In this document: positions 1 through 8,620 of the stretch, piece after piece
Position numbering within the stretch: position 1 is the first letter of the stretch
Layout: every line of letters begins with the position of its first letter
Assembly (NCBI RefSeq): GCF_000497205.1
Contig: NZ_AYJW01000033.1
Coordinates: forward strand, 1-42,563
Source: Saccharopolyspora rectivirgula DSM 43747
Lineage (GTDB): Bacteria; Actinomycetota; Actinomycetes; Mycobacteriales; Pseudonocardiaceae
Direction of reading: 5' to 3'
Length of the DNA: 42,563 nucleotides
Translations under genes and position numbers: made by a program
Notes under the pieces: generated by a model
What the model was told of the DNA's origin: nothing
The model's database searches: none
What the model saw: only the letters and a program-made list of their open reading frames with translations

Positions 1-193
1 CATGCCGATCGTGTAGTGGGCGTCCGGCCCCTTGCAGGCCTGCGTCGGGTCCTGGGCGTGGACCTGACCGCTGCTGTTGATGACGTAGACGCTGTTGTGC
101 GGTTTGTTCCCGCGGCTGAGGCTGCTTCGAAGACGATTCCTGCTGTGCCACTGGCCCCGACCAAGGTTTCCAAACCTGTCCTGACTCGCTCAT
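1..193 (-). pseudogene. Possible start of a frameshifted or remnant gene running off the left edge
   Basis: On the minus strand an ATG at 193 is preceded by GACGAGG, but its frame turns Gln/Pro/Arg-rich with poor third-position GC. From about position 110 to the edge the next frame has almost exclusively G or C in third positions and reads like real protein (a stretch NSVYVINSSGQVHA, then one Cys). That second frame has no ATG, GTG or TTG start before its upstream stop at 190-192. A gene starting at 193 and frameshifted near 100-110 would explain both. I do not recognise the product. It could also be chance, because only about 190 bases are visible. Confidence 0.25.
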
Positions 194-244
194 TTTGGCC
201 TCGTCGAGGGCGGATGGCATGCAGACGGCGCCCCGGCGGGAGGG

Positions 245-1930
245 TCAGTGCGGCTCGGGCAGTTCCTGCTCCACCCCCAAGAGCGCGGCGAACGGGTCAC
301 CGGCGCTTTCCAGCCGGGCGAAGACGTCCCGGATCGTCCAGCGGTCGGGGGCGAGCTGCGGATCTTCCAGCTCGTCCCACTCGATCGGCACGGACACCGG
401 CGCTCCCGGTTGCGGCCGAACGCTGTAAGGAGCGACGAGCGTCTTGTTGATGACGTTCTGCGTGTAGTCCAGTCTGGCGAGCCCGCGCCGCTGCTTCTTC
501 TCCCAGGCCCAGCTGACCAGATCCGGAACCGCATCGCCGATGGCGCGGGAGACCTCCTGCACCCATGACCGGGTCTGTTCGAACGTGTACTTGGGTTCGA
601 TGGGCACCCAGATCTGGATCCCGCCCTTCCCGGTCACCTTGGGGCGCGCGATCACCCCGAGGTGCTCCAGCGCGGTCCGGTGCAGTCGGGCCAGGGTCAG
701 CACGTCGTCGAACGAGGTCTTGCTGCCCGGGTCGATGTCGAAGAGCGCCCACGTCGGGTTGTGCACGTCGGGGACGCGGGAGATCCACGGGTGCAGTTCG
801 ACGGCGCCGTAGTTGGCCAGCCAGGCCAGAGCGGGCACGCTGTCCGGCACCAGGTACCACTGGCTCTCCCCGGGGTCTGCCTCGGAGTGGTGCCAGCGGC
901 GCAACCAGTCCGGCGCGTAGGAGGGGATCTCCTTGTGCCAGAACCCCTTCTGCTCGACCCCGTTGGGGAAGCGGTGCATGTTCAACGGGCGCTCGCTGAG
1001 ATAAGGGAGCATCACCGGGGCCACCCGGGTGTAGTAGCGGATCAGCTCCCGCTTGGTGATGCCGGGGGCGTCACCGCCCCCGGGGAACAGCACCTTGTCC
1101 AGGTTGGTCACCCGGAGTTGTTGCCCGGCCAACTGCCAGGTTCCCTTGGCGGACATCTGGTCGAGGGCGGCGAGTTCTTCCTCGGTCGGTTCCGGCCAGC
1201 TCTGCCGGGCCGATGCGGTTGTGGCCTTCTTCGACTTCTTCGCGGCGGGCTTGCGGCCTCGCCCGGAGCTCTCCGCGCGGGGGAGCGGCACTTCGGCTTG
1301 GTCCGCTGGCCGGTCGCCGTGCCACACCGCTTCCGGTTCGGCGGCGACTTCCTCGTTGGTGCGGTCGCTCTTCACCGAGCGGGGGTGCTCCTCCGGGTTC
1401 CAGCCGGGGCGGGCGTGCTCGTCGTCCTTGTGCAGCAGCAGCCAATTGCTCTTGCCGGAGTCGTCCTGGCCGCGCCGCACCAGCACGAAACGACCGGTCA
1501 ACTTCTGGCCGTGCAGGTCGAAGTGCAGGTTGCCCGACTCCACTGCCCCCATCGGGTCGTCGGTGTCCACCGCTTCCCAGGTTCCCCGGTCCCACACGAT
1601 GACATCGCCGCCGCCGTACTCCCCGCGCGGGATGATCCCCTCGAAATCGCCGTACTCGATGGGGTGGTCTTCCACCTGGATCGCCATCCGCCGGCTCTTC
1701 GGGTCCAGCGTCGGCCCTTTGGGCACTGCCCAGCTCACCAGCACACCGTCGATCTCCAGGCGCAGGTCGTAGTGCTGGCGGCGAGCCCGGTGGCGTTGCA
1801 CGACGAAGAGCCGGCCGCTCGTCCGCCCGGAGGTGCCGGCCGGCTCTTCGGTGCGGGAGAAGTCCCGCTTGGCCCGGTAGGTGCGCAACCGATCGGATTT
1901 CCGCCGTGACTTCGCTTGGCCCACGGTCAT
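245..1930 (-). CDS. ligD: LigD-like protein: 3'-phosphoesterase plus primase-polymerase, no ligase domain
   Basis: This protein of 561 residues should act in non-homologous end joining with Ku: it trims 3' ends and fills in with ribo- or deoxynucleotides. Residues about 40-190 are the phosphoesterase domain, with His47, His53, Asp55 and His89 spaced like the catalytic set of Pseudomonas LigD. A Lys/Ala-rich linker spans about 220-245. Residues about 270-550 form the archaeo-eukaryotic primase-type polymerase domain with the metal-binding pair Asp398/Asp400 in FDIDPG. The ATP-dependent ligase domain found in three-domain LigD is absent, so a ligase must be encoded elsewhere, as happens in many actinobacteria. 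The ATG at 1930 has only a weak ribosome binding site, and the GTG at 1924 is an alternative. It lies 33 bases after metX but is functionally unrelated. No Ku gene is visible. Confidence 0.93.
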   Translation of the reverse strand: MTVGQAKSRRKSDRLRTYRAKRDFSRTEEPAGTSGRTSGRLFVVQRHRARRQHYDLRLEIDGVLVSWAVPKGPTLDPKSRRMAIQVEDHPIEYGDFEGIIPRGEYGGGDVIVWDRGTWEAVDTDDPMGAVESGNLHFDLHGQKLTGRFVLVRRGQDDSGKSNWLLLHKDDEHARPGWNPEEHPRSVKSDRTNEEVAAEPEAVWHGDRPADQAEVPLPRAESSGRGRKPAAKKSKKATTASARQSWPEPTEEELAALDQMSAKGTWQLAGQQLRVTNLDKVLFPGGGDAPGITKRELIRYYTRVAPVMLPYLSERPLNMHRFPNGVEQKGFWHKEIPSYAPDWLRRWHHSEADPGESQWYLVPDSVPALAWLANYGAVELHPWISRVPDVHNPTWALFDIDPGSKTSFDDVLTLARLHRTALEHLGVIARPKVTGKGGIQIWVPIEPKYTFEQTRSWVQEVSRAIGDAVPDLVSWAWEKKQRRGLARLDYTQNVINKTLVAPYSVRPQPGAPVSVPIEWDELEDPQLAPDRWTIRDVFARLESAGDPFAALLGVEQELPEPH

Positions 1931-1963
1931 CAGGTACCCGGAACGGCGGAATCGAATCTTCCG

Positions 1964-3139
1964 TCAGGCTGGTATCGCCGCCCCGCTGCTTCCGATCGCG
2001 GGCAGCAGGTCCTGGCAGAGCTTGCCGACCTGTTCGATCTCGGTGAGGAAACCGTCGTGCCCGTTGGCGGAGTGGATGACCCGCGCGGGAGCCGCCCCCG
2101 GGATCAGTTCGGCGAGCTGCTGCTGCTCCGCGAGCGGGAACAAGCGGTCGGTGTCTACCCCGGCGACGATCGTCCGCGCTTGGATGCGCCCCAGCGCGGC
2201 AGCCAGCCCACCTCGGCCGCGGCCCACGTCGTGGGAGGACATCGCCCGGACCAAGGTCACGTAGCTGGCCGGGTCGAAGCGTTCCACCAGCTTCGCCGCC
2301 TGGTGATCCAAGTAGGATTCCACGGCGTACCGGCCGCCGTACCACGGGTGCTCAGCTGTTTGGTGGTCGGCGGCGAAGCGGTCTTGCAGCTCCTGCGGAC
2401 TGCGGTAGGTGATGTGCGCTATTCGCCGGGCCAGCCCCAGGCCAGCAGCGGGGCCGGTGCTCTCCGGGTGTTCGAGGTAGCGCCCGTCCAGCCAGGCCGC
2501 GTCGTTGACGATGGCCTGTACTTGGGTGGCGGACCAGGCGAGCTGTTCTGCCGAGGAAACAGCGGAACAGCTCAGCAGCAGCAGGTTCTTGACCCGCTCG
2601 GGGTAGATGATGGCCCACTCCATGGCTCGCATGCCTCCGAAGGAGCCACCGAGCACTGCTGCCCATTGCCGGATGCCGAGCGCGTCGGCGAGCTCCTGCT
2701 CGGCGCGAACGGTGTCCCGGACGGTCACCATGGGGAAGCGACCACCCCAGGGCTTGCCGTCCGGGGCGCGGTCGAGCGGTCCGGTGCTGCCCTGGCAGCC
2801 GCCGATGGCGTTCGGTGCGACCACGAACCAGTGGTTCGTGTCCAGCGCCCGTCCCGGGCCGACCAAGCCGTCCCACCAACCGGGGCTGGGATGCCCCTCT
2901 TGCGCCGGTCCGGCCACGTGGCTGTCCCCGGTCAAGGCGTGCAGCACCAGAACGGCGTTGCTGCCGTCGCTGTTGAGCTCGCCCCAGGTCTCGTACGCCA
3001 GGCGAACCTCGGGGAGGGTTTCACCGGATTCCAAGGCCAGCGGCTGGCGGAGGTGCAGCCATTTGCGGCGCCCCGCGGGCATCCCTTCCCGCCAGCCGCC
3101 GCAGCCGGGAAGGGATGCCGGGGAGTGCTGCTGTCTCAC
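1964..3139 (-). CDS. metX: Homoserine O-acetyltransferase
   Basis: MetX transfers an acetyl group from acetyl-CoA to L-homoserine, the activation step of methionine synthesis by direct sulfhydrylation. The 391-residue product is an alpha/beta hydrolase. The nucleophile elbow GGSFGG places Ser166. The other triad members are probably Asp331 in the VDTDRLFP segment and His361 in NGHDGF. The chosen GTG start at 3139 overlaps the metY stop (GTGA), which suggests translational coupling. The first 19 residues are poorly conserved, so the ATG at 3082 is an alternative start. Family members may use acetyl or succinyl donors. The acetyl form is the usual actinobacterial one but is not proved by the sequence. 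Its product feeds MetY, encoded immediately upstream. Confidence 0.95.
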   Translation of the reverse strand: MRQQHSPASLPGCGGWREGMPAGRRKWLHLRQPLALESGETLPEVRLAYETWGELNSDGSNAVLVLHALTGDSHVAGPAQEGHPSPGWWDGLVGPGRALDTNHWFVVAPNAIGGCQGSTGPLDRAPDGKPWGGRFPMVTVRDTVRAEQELADALGIRQWAAVLGGSFGGMRAMEWAIIYPERVKNLLLLSCSAVSSAEQLAWSATQVQAIVNDAAWLDGRYLEHPESTGPAAGLGLARRIAHITYRSPQELQDRFAADHQTAEHPWYGGRYAVESYLDHQAAKLVERFDPASYVTLVRAMSSHDVGRGRGGLAAALGRIQARTIVAGVDTDRLFPLAEQQQLAELIPGAAPARVIHSANGHDGFLTEIEQVGKLCQDLLPAIGSSGAAIPA

Positions 3140-4449
3140 TTTTCCTGAGCTGCCTTGGCCGCTCGGAAGCCGGCGTTGAGATCCGCCTTGAGGTCCTCCA
3201 CGTCCTCGATCCCGACGGCGAGCCGGACCAGGCCCGGGGTCACGCCGGTGAGCAGCTGCTCTTCCGGGGTGAGCTGGCTGTGGGTGGTGCTCGCCGGGTG
3301 GGCGATCAGGCTGCGCACGTCACCGATGTTCACCAGGTGGCTGAACAGCTCGACACCTTCGACGAAGGCCCGACCCGCCTCGACTCCGCCGCGCAGTTCG
3401 AAGGACACGACCGCGCCGGCACCGCGGGGGAGGTACTTCTGCGCCAGCGAGTTCCACGGGCTGCTGGGCAGGCCGGCGTAGTGCACCGCTTCCACCTCGT
3501 CCCGCTCGCTGAGCCATTCGGCGAGCGCCTGGGCGTTCTGGGTGTGCTTCTGCATGCGCAGCGAGAGGGTCTCCAGGCCTTGCAGCAGCAGGAACGCGTT
3601 GAACGGGGAGATGGCGGGACCCATGTCCCGGAGCCCCTGAACCCGCAGCTTCACCGCGAACGCGCCCGGGCCGAGGGCTTCCCAGTAGCGCAGGCCGTGG
3701 TAGCTCGGGTCCGGCTCGACGAAACCGGGGAAGCGGTCACCGTGCGCGCCGAAGTCGAAGGTGCCGCCGTCGACCACGATGCCGCCGATCGTCGTGCCGT
3801 GACCACCGAGGTACTTGGTGGCCGAGTGGAGGACGATGTCGGCGCCGTGTTCGATGGGCCGCAGGAGGTAGGGCGTGGTGACCGTGTTGTCCACCGCGAG
3901 GGGCACACCCGCCGCGTGCGCCACGTCGGCGACGGCGCGGACGTCGAGCACGTCGGAACGCGGGTTGCCCAGGGACTCGCCGTAGAAGAGCTTGGTGTTC
4001 GGTCGAACTGCTGCCTTCCACTCCTCCAGGTCACCGGGGTTTTCGACGAAGGTCACCTCGATGCCGAGCTTGGGCAGCGTGTGCCGGAACAGGTTGTAGG
4101 TCCCGCCGTACAACGACGAGCTGGTGACGATGTGGTCGCCGGACCCCGCGAGGGTGAGGACGGTCAGCGTCTGGGCGGCCTGCCCTGAGGACAGCGCGAC
4201 CGCGGCGACCCCGCCTTCCAGAGCCGCCACCCGCTGCTCCAGGACGTCCTGCGTCGGGTTGTTGATCCGGGTGTAGATGTTGCCCGTTTCGCTGAGGTTG
4301 AACAGGTTCTCCGCGTGCTGGGTGTCGCGGAAGACGTAGGAGGTGGTCTGGTAGATCGGCACCGCGCGGGCACCAGTGGTCGGGTCGGGGGTCGCTCCGG
4401 CGTGCACTTGCAGGGTGTCGAAGGACCAGCCAGTGGCGTCAGCGCTCAA
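3136..4449 (-). CDS. metY: O-acetylhomoserine sulfhydrylase (PLP-dependent)
   Basis: MetY combines O-acetylhomoserine with sulfide (or methanethiol) to give homocysteine (or methionine) in the cytoplasm. It is a Cys/Met-metabolism PLP enzyme of 437 residues. The Schiff-base lysine is Lys212 in [11 protein letters not shown], and the phosphate-binding SSGQAA segment is near residue 90. I place the start at TTG 4449: conserved family sequence ([10 protein letters not shown]) begins right after it, and AAGGAG lies five bases upstream. A longer reading from GTG 4572 would add 41 low-complexity residues that overlap the leader ORF. The gene is first in a metY-metX operon and is likely controlled through the upstream leader peptide and its anti-Shine-Dalgarno tract. 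Confidence 0.94.
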   Translation of the reverse strand: MSADATGWSFDTLQVHAGATPDPTTGARAVPIYQTTSYVFRDTQHAENLFNLSETGNIYTRINNPTQDVLEQRVAALEGGVAAVALSSGQAAQTLTVLTLAGSGDHIVTSSSLYGGTYNLFRHTLPKLGIEVTFVENPGDLEEWKAAVRPNTKLFYGESLGNPRSDVLDVRAVADVAHAAGVPLAVDNTVTTPYLLRPIEHGADIVLHSATKYLGGHGTTIGGIVVDGGTFDFGAHGDRFPGFVEPDPSYHGLRYWEALGPGAFAVKLRVQGLRDMGPAISPFNAFLLLQGLETLSLRMQKHTQNAQALAEWLSERDEVEAVHYAGLPSSPWNSLAQKYLPRGAGAVVSFELRGGVEAGRAFVEGVELFSHLVNIGDVRSLIAHPASTTHSQLTPEEQLLTGVTPGLVRLAVGIEDVEDLKADLNAGFRAAKAAQEK

Positions 4450-4495
4450 TTCTGCTCCTTGGAAGGCGGTATCCGGGGCGTGGGAAAGAAGGTCC

Positions 4496-4585
4496 TCAGC
4501 GGTGGTTGGTGCGCAGGTGGAGGAGGAGTGCCTGGTGGCAGGCCGCGCTGGGGGCCTGGATGCATTCGGCACGACAGCGCACCAT
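4496..4585 (-). CDS. Candidate Cys-containing leader peptide of metY (29 codons)
   Basis: A small ORF of 29 codons begins with ATG 4585 and ends with TGA at 4496-4498, 46 bases before the metY start and in a different frame. It encodes Cys at codons 4, 8 and 16 and then the segment ACHQALLLHLRTNHR. The three Leu codons plus His give RNA CUCCUCCUCCAC (4517-4528), complementary to the metY ribosome binding site AAGGAG (4455-4460). Known mycobacterial poly-Cys leader ORFs work as cysteine-responsive attenuators. By analogy, a ribosome stalled at scarce Cys-tRNA would keep this tract from masking the metY site. The sequence shows the ORF and the complementarity. The sensing role is inference. I did not recognise a SAM riboswitch here. 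Confidence 0.6.
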   Translation of the reverse strand: MVRCRAECIQAPSAACHQALLLHLRTNHR

Positions 4586-5065
4586 CGCAGAGATCACGTC
4601 TCGGAGCGTAAGTAGCACGCATTGAAACAACAAGGATTGCTCATTCTTTGGGAGATGCTTAAGCAAAAAGGGTAATTTTGACTCTTTTCCCTAAAGGTGA
4701 TCATCGATTCATGATAAAATGTATGCTTTTTGTCTACTTTTATTCGATGTGGTCGGTGCTGGAGCGCACCGCCGCAGCGAGCCACCTGCTGATCGGCGCG
4801 CCAGGGGCGTCTCGGACCGATTGCACCTGAAGGCCGGGGGCCCGGGCGTGCGGTTGTCCGCCTGGAGCAATTCCCGACTGGCGAGCTGACCGTCCAGCGG
4901 CAGTGGCTCCGGTGAGGGCGCTCGACCCGCAGTGGTCCGATCGGTGGCGCACGACGTCCGGTGGGGCTGGCAACGCCACCCACCAGGGGGAATGCCGAGC
5001 AGGTCGGCAGTTCGACGCAGTCGAAGGCTGCCCGGGCCGGACCTGCTCCCCGACGTCAGCGGGAA
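4586..5065. other. Intergenic region with an AT-rich block, no gene seen
   Basis: This stretch of about 480 bases separates metY from the acyl-CoA dehydrogenase. About 4615-4750 is unusually AT-rich for this genome, with A- and T-tracts, and probably carries regulatory sites for the met operon. It includes the promoter candidate at 4605-4633. From 4750 to 5065 the composition returns to GC-rich. Open frames there on both strands have no convincing start, ribosome binding site or family resemblance. Confidence 0.5.
4605..4633 (-). promoter_or_regulatory. Candidate promoter of the leader ORF-metY-metX unit
   Basis: On the minus strand TTGTTG (4628-4633) and TACGCT (4605-4610) are separated by exactly 17 bases, fitting a housekeeping-type promoter. 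Transcription would start near 4598, giving the leader ORF a short 5' end of about 13 bases without a strong ribosome binding site. Confidence 0.4.
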
Positions 5066-6184
5066 CTACAGTCCGTAGCTCTTGCCGATGATGTCGCGCT
5101 GTATTTCGCTCGTCCCACCGTAGACCGTGGAGACCACGGTGGAGCGCAGGACCGCTTCCATGCCGTATTCAGTGGCATAACCGTAGCCGCCCATCATCTG
5201 CATGCCTTCCAAGGCGACGTGCTTCGCCAGTTCGGTGCACTTCAACTTCGCCATGGAGGCTTCCCGGGGGAACATCTTGTCCGGGTTCTCGTCAATGGTC
5301 CGTGCGACGTCCGCCACCAGCAGGCGGGCGCACTCCAGCTCGGTCGCCATGTCGGCGATCCGGTGCCGGAGGGCCTGGAAAGAACCGATCGGGCGACCGA
5401 ACTGCTCGCGCTGCTTGACGTAGGTGACGGTGTCGTCGAAAGCCCGTTGGGCGGTGCCGAGCATGTTGGCCGCGAGAATCATCCGCTCCAGGTTCAACCC
5501 GGCCATGAGCTGCTTCCACCCATGGCCGACCTCACCCACCACGGCGCTGTCCGGGACGAAGCAGTCGGTGAAGAAGAGGTCGTTCACTTCCTTCCCGCCC
5601 ATCGTGTCGATGCCGCGGATCTCCAGGCCGTCGATGTTGGTCGGCACCATGAACTGGGTGAGTCCGTCGTGCTTCCCACCATCGGTCGAAGTCCGGGCGA
5701 TGAGCAGGATGTGGTCGGCGATGTGCGCATTGGAGCACCAGGTCTTCTGCCCGTTGATCAAGTACCCGCCCGGTCTGCGCTCCGCCCGGCAGCTCAGCGC
5801 ACCGACATCGGACCCGGCCCCGGGCTCGGACATGGAGATCGACTCCACCCTGCCCTGGACCACGCCGGTCAGCACCGCCTGCTTCTGCTCTTCGGTGCCG
5901 AAGCGTTCGTAGGCGGCTGCGGAGATGATCGTGGTGGCGAATCCGCTGATGGGAGCCTTCCAATAGGCGGTGGTCTCCAGGAACAGGCGCAACTCGGTCA
6001 TGCCCAGACCGCTGCCGCCGTACTTCTCCGGCAGGGAGATCCCAAGCCAGCCCAGATCGGCCATCTTGCGGTAGAGCTCCTGGTCGTGGTGGACGCCAGG
6101 AGTACCGGTACCGACTTCGCGCCGGCAGAACTGGGTGACCGCATCCACCAAATCCTGCTGCTCACTGGTCAGCGCACGCGCCAT
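5066..6184 (-). CDS. Acyl-CoA dehydrogenase (FadE-like)
   Basis: A 372-residue flavoprotein predicted to oxidise an acyl-CoA to the 2,3-enoyl-CoA using FAD. The N-terminal helical domain spans about 1-110. The FAD-binding motif SMSEPGAGSD is at about 117-126, and the C-terminal helical domain ends in YGGTSEIQRDIIG. The usual catalytic Glu of medium-chain enzymes (YEGTS) is Gly here, so the base is more likely Glu233 in GLNLERM, as in isovaleryl-CoA-type dehydrogenases. That points to branched or other non-straight substrates, but this is inference. The start at ATG 6184 has a clear GAAGGAG and overlaps the end of the upstream MpaB-like gene by 16 bases, so the two are probably co-transcribed. 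The substrate is unknown. Confidence 0.9.
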   Translation of the reverse strand: MARALTSEQQDLVDAVTQFCRREVGTGTPGVHHDQELYRKMADLGWLGISLPEKYGGSGLGMTELRLFLETTAYWKAPISGFATTIISAAAYERFGTEEQKQAVLTGVVQGRVESISMSEPGAGSDVGALSCRAERRPGGYLINGQKTWCSNAHIADHILLIARTSTDGGKHDGLTQFMVPTNIDGLEIRGIDTMGGKEVNDLFFTDCFVPDSAVVGEVGHGWKQLMAGLNLERMILAANMLGTAQRAFDDTVTYVKQREQFGRPIGSFQALRHRIADMATELECARLLVADVARTIDENPDKMFPREASMAKLKCTELAKHVALEGMQMMGGYGYATEYGMEAVLRSTVVSTVYGGTSEIQRDIIGKSYGL

Positions 6185-7095
6185 GACCTGCTCCTTCCCG
6201 GTGTCCGGTAGCGCTTCCACGAGTTCTGCGCGACTGATGAGGGGGTACGAGGGGCTTTGCTGCGACGGTCGCGGAGCATGGCGACGTACGCCAGCGGGGC
6301 GTATCGCAGCGGCTCGGGCAGGACGCGCATCGCCGCGCGCACCAGTGCGGCGAACCGTTCGAAACGACGCTGGTCGGTGCTGCTCCAGCGAAGCCCCAAC
6401 CGCTCGCGCAGTGGGGCGGGCAGTGTTGCCGCGGTGGTCATCAGGACGAGACGGGCGAGCGGCCGCATCAGCAATTGCCACAGTGGACTGGGAATCCACC
6501 GCGCCGGCTTCGGAGGGCGCGAAAGGCTTTCGAGGACATCGGCGGTCGACTGGTTCGCTTCCAGCTCCCGCTCGACCACCTCCCAGAACCACCGCTGCGC
6601 GTCGGACCAGGTGGCGGGCATCTGGTGGTCCTTGAGCCGCAGTGCTTTGCCGATCTCCCGGAACTCCTGCCACATCTGCTCGGCCTCGGCTTCGCTCAGC
6701 GGACGGTAGAACCACCTGGCGGTGTCCGCCACGTATTGGGCCAAGGTCAGGTGGACCCAGGCGTACGCATCGGGGTGGAGCGCGTGGTAGCGGCGGCCGG
6801 CTCCGTCGACGCCCTTGATGCTCCGGTGCACTTCCCGCAGGCGAGCTCCTTCGGCGTGCGGTCCGCCCTGCATTCCGTAGACGAACCGCATGGTGGAGAT
6901 GTGGGGGCGCAGCGCCCTTTTCCACGGGTGCTGCTTGAAATTCGAATGGTGCAATACGCCCGCTCCGACCACGGGATGAGCGACTTGCAGCAGAAGACCT
7001 GTTCCGGCGACGAAGAAACCCGGTAGCAGAGCGAAGTGGCGCCAAGTTGCGGAATCCGCTCCTGGAAGTCGCGGTTCTGTTCTCGTGGTGTCCAC
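6169..7095 (-). CDS. MpaB-like (DUF2236) oxygenase-family protein
   Basis: The 308-residue product belongs to the DUF2236/MpaB family, which includes fungal MpaB and the haem-b rubber oxygenase Lcp. Family landmarks are QVAHPVVGAGV with HHSNF near the N terminus, the RFVYG segment and the YHALHPDAYAWVH helix. Members are thought to be haem-dependent oxygenases, but few have known substrates. The C-terminal 20-30 residues are Arg/Ser-rich and overlap the acyl-CoA dehydrogenase start. The position upstream of that gene and divergent from a double TetR regulator suggests a small regulated lipid or isoprenoid oxidation unit. The start ATG 7095 is taken because family similarity begins soon after. 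The function is otherwise unproven. Confidence 0.82.
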   Translation of the reverse strand: MDTTRTEPRLPGADSATWRHFALLPGFFVAGTGLLLQVAHPVVGAGVLHHSNFKQHPWKRALRPHISTMRFVYGMQGGPHAEGARLREVHRSIKGVDGAGRRYHALHPDAYAWVHLTLAQYVADTARWFYRPLSEAEAEQMWQEFREIGKALRLKDHQMPATWSDAQRWFWEVVERELEANQSTADVLESLSRPPKPARWIPSPLWQLLMRPLARLVLMTTAATLPAPLRERLGLRWSSTDQRRFERFAALVRAAMRVLPEPLRYAPLAYVAMLRDRRSKAPRTPSSVAQNSWKRYRTPGRSRSWRVR

Positions 7096-7295
7096 TGTGG
7101 GCCTCCACGGCGAAGCGTTGGCGGAGGATCTGCAACGACGGACTGCGGTGAAGTGGGAACTGTCGCTGGGTGAACCGTGCGAATCTCGATTAACAATGGA
7201 GCCGGCTGTTCCGTTCTGTCAAGGTGTTCCGGTGGCGAACTTCGCGAGAAAAGGGCGAGTAGAGTAGCCAGCCGGTTTGGAGAGGAGGGGCTGTC

Positions 7296-8483
7296 ATGCC
7301 GACCTCGGAAGCTCGACCGGCCCGACGGCGTTCGAGCGAACGGCAGGAGCAGATCGCTGCCGTAGCAGCTGAATTGTTCTGCGAACGCGGATACCACCGC
7401 GTTGGGCTGGGGGAAATAGCTGCTGCCGTGGGAATCACCGGACCGGCGATCTACCGCCATTTTCCGAGCAAGCAAGCGGTGCTGGCCTACGCCGTTCGGC
7501 GATTCGCCGATGCGCTGGTGGAGTGCGCCGAGCGAGCGACGGCATCCCAAGGCGGTCCAGCGGAAGAATTGGACGAGGTGCTCCGCTCGGTGATACGTCT
7601 CGTCGTCCAGCGGCGCAAAAGCGTGCGGCTCTACCAGTGGGAATGGCGGAACTTGCCGGTCGGCGACCGCGCCGTGCTCGGCAAATCGATCCGTGCTCTG
7701 CTGTCGACGGTGGCTGATCTGCTGGGTCGGGTTCGGCCGGACTTGTCGCGGCAGAGCACGCGACTGCTGGCGTTCGCCGCGCTCAGCGGAGTGGCCAGCT
7801 GGTCCACGCACCGGACGACGCTGGCCGATCGGGCGGCCGAACGCGGATTGCGCTCACTGGCAGACGTCGTGTTGGCCGCCTCGCCTCCCGATGAGCAGCA
7901 GCGATCACGAGAACAGCCGCAGGTGCCGGTGTACTCCCAGCTGAGCAGGCGGGAAGAGCTCATCGCAGCGGCCCTTCCGCTGTTCCGGAAACGCGGTTTC
8001 CACGCCGTGAGCATGGAAGAAGTCGGCGCAGCAGCGGGGATCAACGCCTCCGCGGTCTACCGGCACTTCACGTCCAAGGCCGATCTGCTCGCGGCGATCT
8101 ACTACCGGGCTGCGGAACGGCTCACCGACATCACCAACCAAGCGCTGGCCGGCGTGACCGATGCCGAAACCGCGCTTGAGCACGTGGTGGACGCGTATGC
8201 GAGCTTCGCCTTCGACAACAGCGACCTGGCAACCGTGTACCTGTCGGAGAACGGCAACCTGCCCGCTCCGGACCGGCACGCGCTGCGCCGCGCGCAGCGC
8301 GACTACGTCCGAGGGTGGAGCCGGCTGGTCGCCGACGTGCGCCCGGGATGCTCGCGCGGCTACGTGCAGCTGCTGGTGCACGGCGCCATCAATCTCCTCA
8401 ACGACCTGGCGATGGAGGGTGGCCGGCTGGGAAATCGGACCCAGGCCGCTTTTCTGGCGGTTCAGGTGTTGCGCAACGCCTAG
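7296..8483 (+). CDS. Tandem TetR-family regulator with two complete DNA-binding domains
   Basis: The 395-residue product contains two TetR/AcrR N-terminal helix-turn-helix domains in one chain. The first, about residues 18-65, has VGITGPAIYRHFPSK. The second, about 218-268, has AGINASAVYRHFTSK. Each is followed by an all-helical ligand and dimerisation region (about 70-195 and 270-390), so the protein looks like two TetR units fused end to end through a short Ser/Gln-rich linker (about 196-216). The ATG at 7296 follows GGAGAGGAGGGG. It diverges from mpaB-fadE and reads towards a second mpaB-like gene, so it probably controls both. Double-TetR proteins exist in actinobacteria, but their ligands are generally unknown. 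Confidence 0.88.
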   Translation: MPTSEARPARRRSSERQEQIAAVAAELFCERGYHRVGLGEIAAAVGITGPAIYRHFPSKQAVLAYAVRRFADALVECAERATASQGGPAEELDEVLRSVIRLVVQRRKSVRLYQWEWRNLPVGDRAVLGKSIRALLSTVADLLGRVRPDLSRQSTRLLAFAALSGVASWSTHRTTLADRAAERGLRSLADVVLAASPPDEQQRSREQPQVPVYSQLSRREELIAAALPLFRKRGFHAVSMEEVGAAAGINASAVYRHFTSKADLLAAIYYRAAERLTDITNQALAGVTDAETALEHVVDAYASFAFDNSDLATVYLSENGNLPAPDRHALRRAQRDYVRGWSRLVADVRPGCSRGYVQLLVHGAINLLNDLAMEGGRLGNRTQAAFLAVQVLRNA

Positions 8484-8620
8484 CGCAAGCCATCCGGTGA
8501 ATTCCGCTTCGCCCAGTTGGCACTTGGCGAACAGGCTTTTCGGCTGCTTGATCGTTTGAAGATCCCCTGCTCGCCCGATCAGACCTTCCCGCTAAGTTAA
8601 TCCGTATTTACACTGCTTCC

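Noticed and set aside
662-1909. Long plus-strand frame (415 codons) opposite ligD
   Set aside because: It is the mirror frame of a well-recognised gene with strong GC bias. It has no ribosome binding site and no family resemblance.
4450-4572. N-terminal extension of metY to GTG 4572
   Set aside because: The added 41 residues are low-complexity, not conserved in the family and overlap the leader ORF. TTG 4449 has the better ribosome binding site.
4450-4620. SAM riboswitch in the metY leader
   Set aside because: I looked for SAM-II and SAM-IV core sequences and paired elements and could not find them. The leader ORF explains the stretch better.
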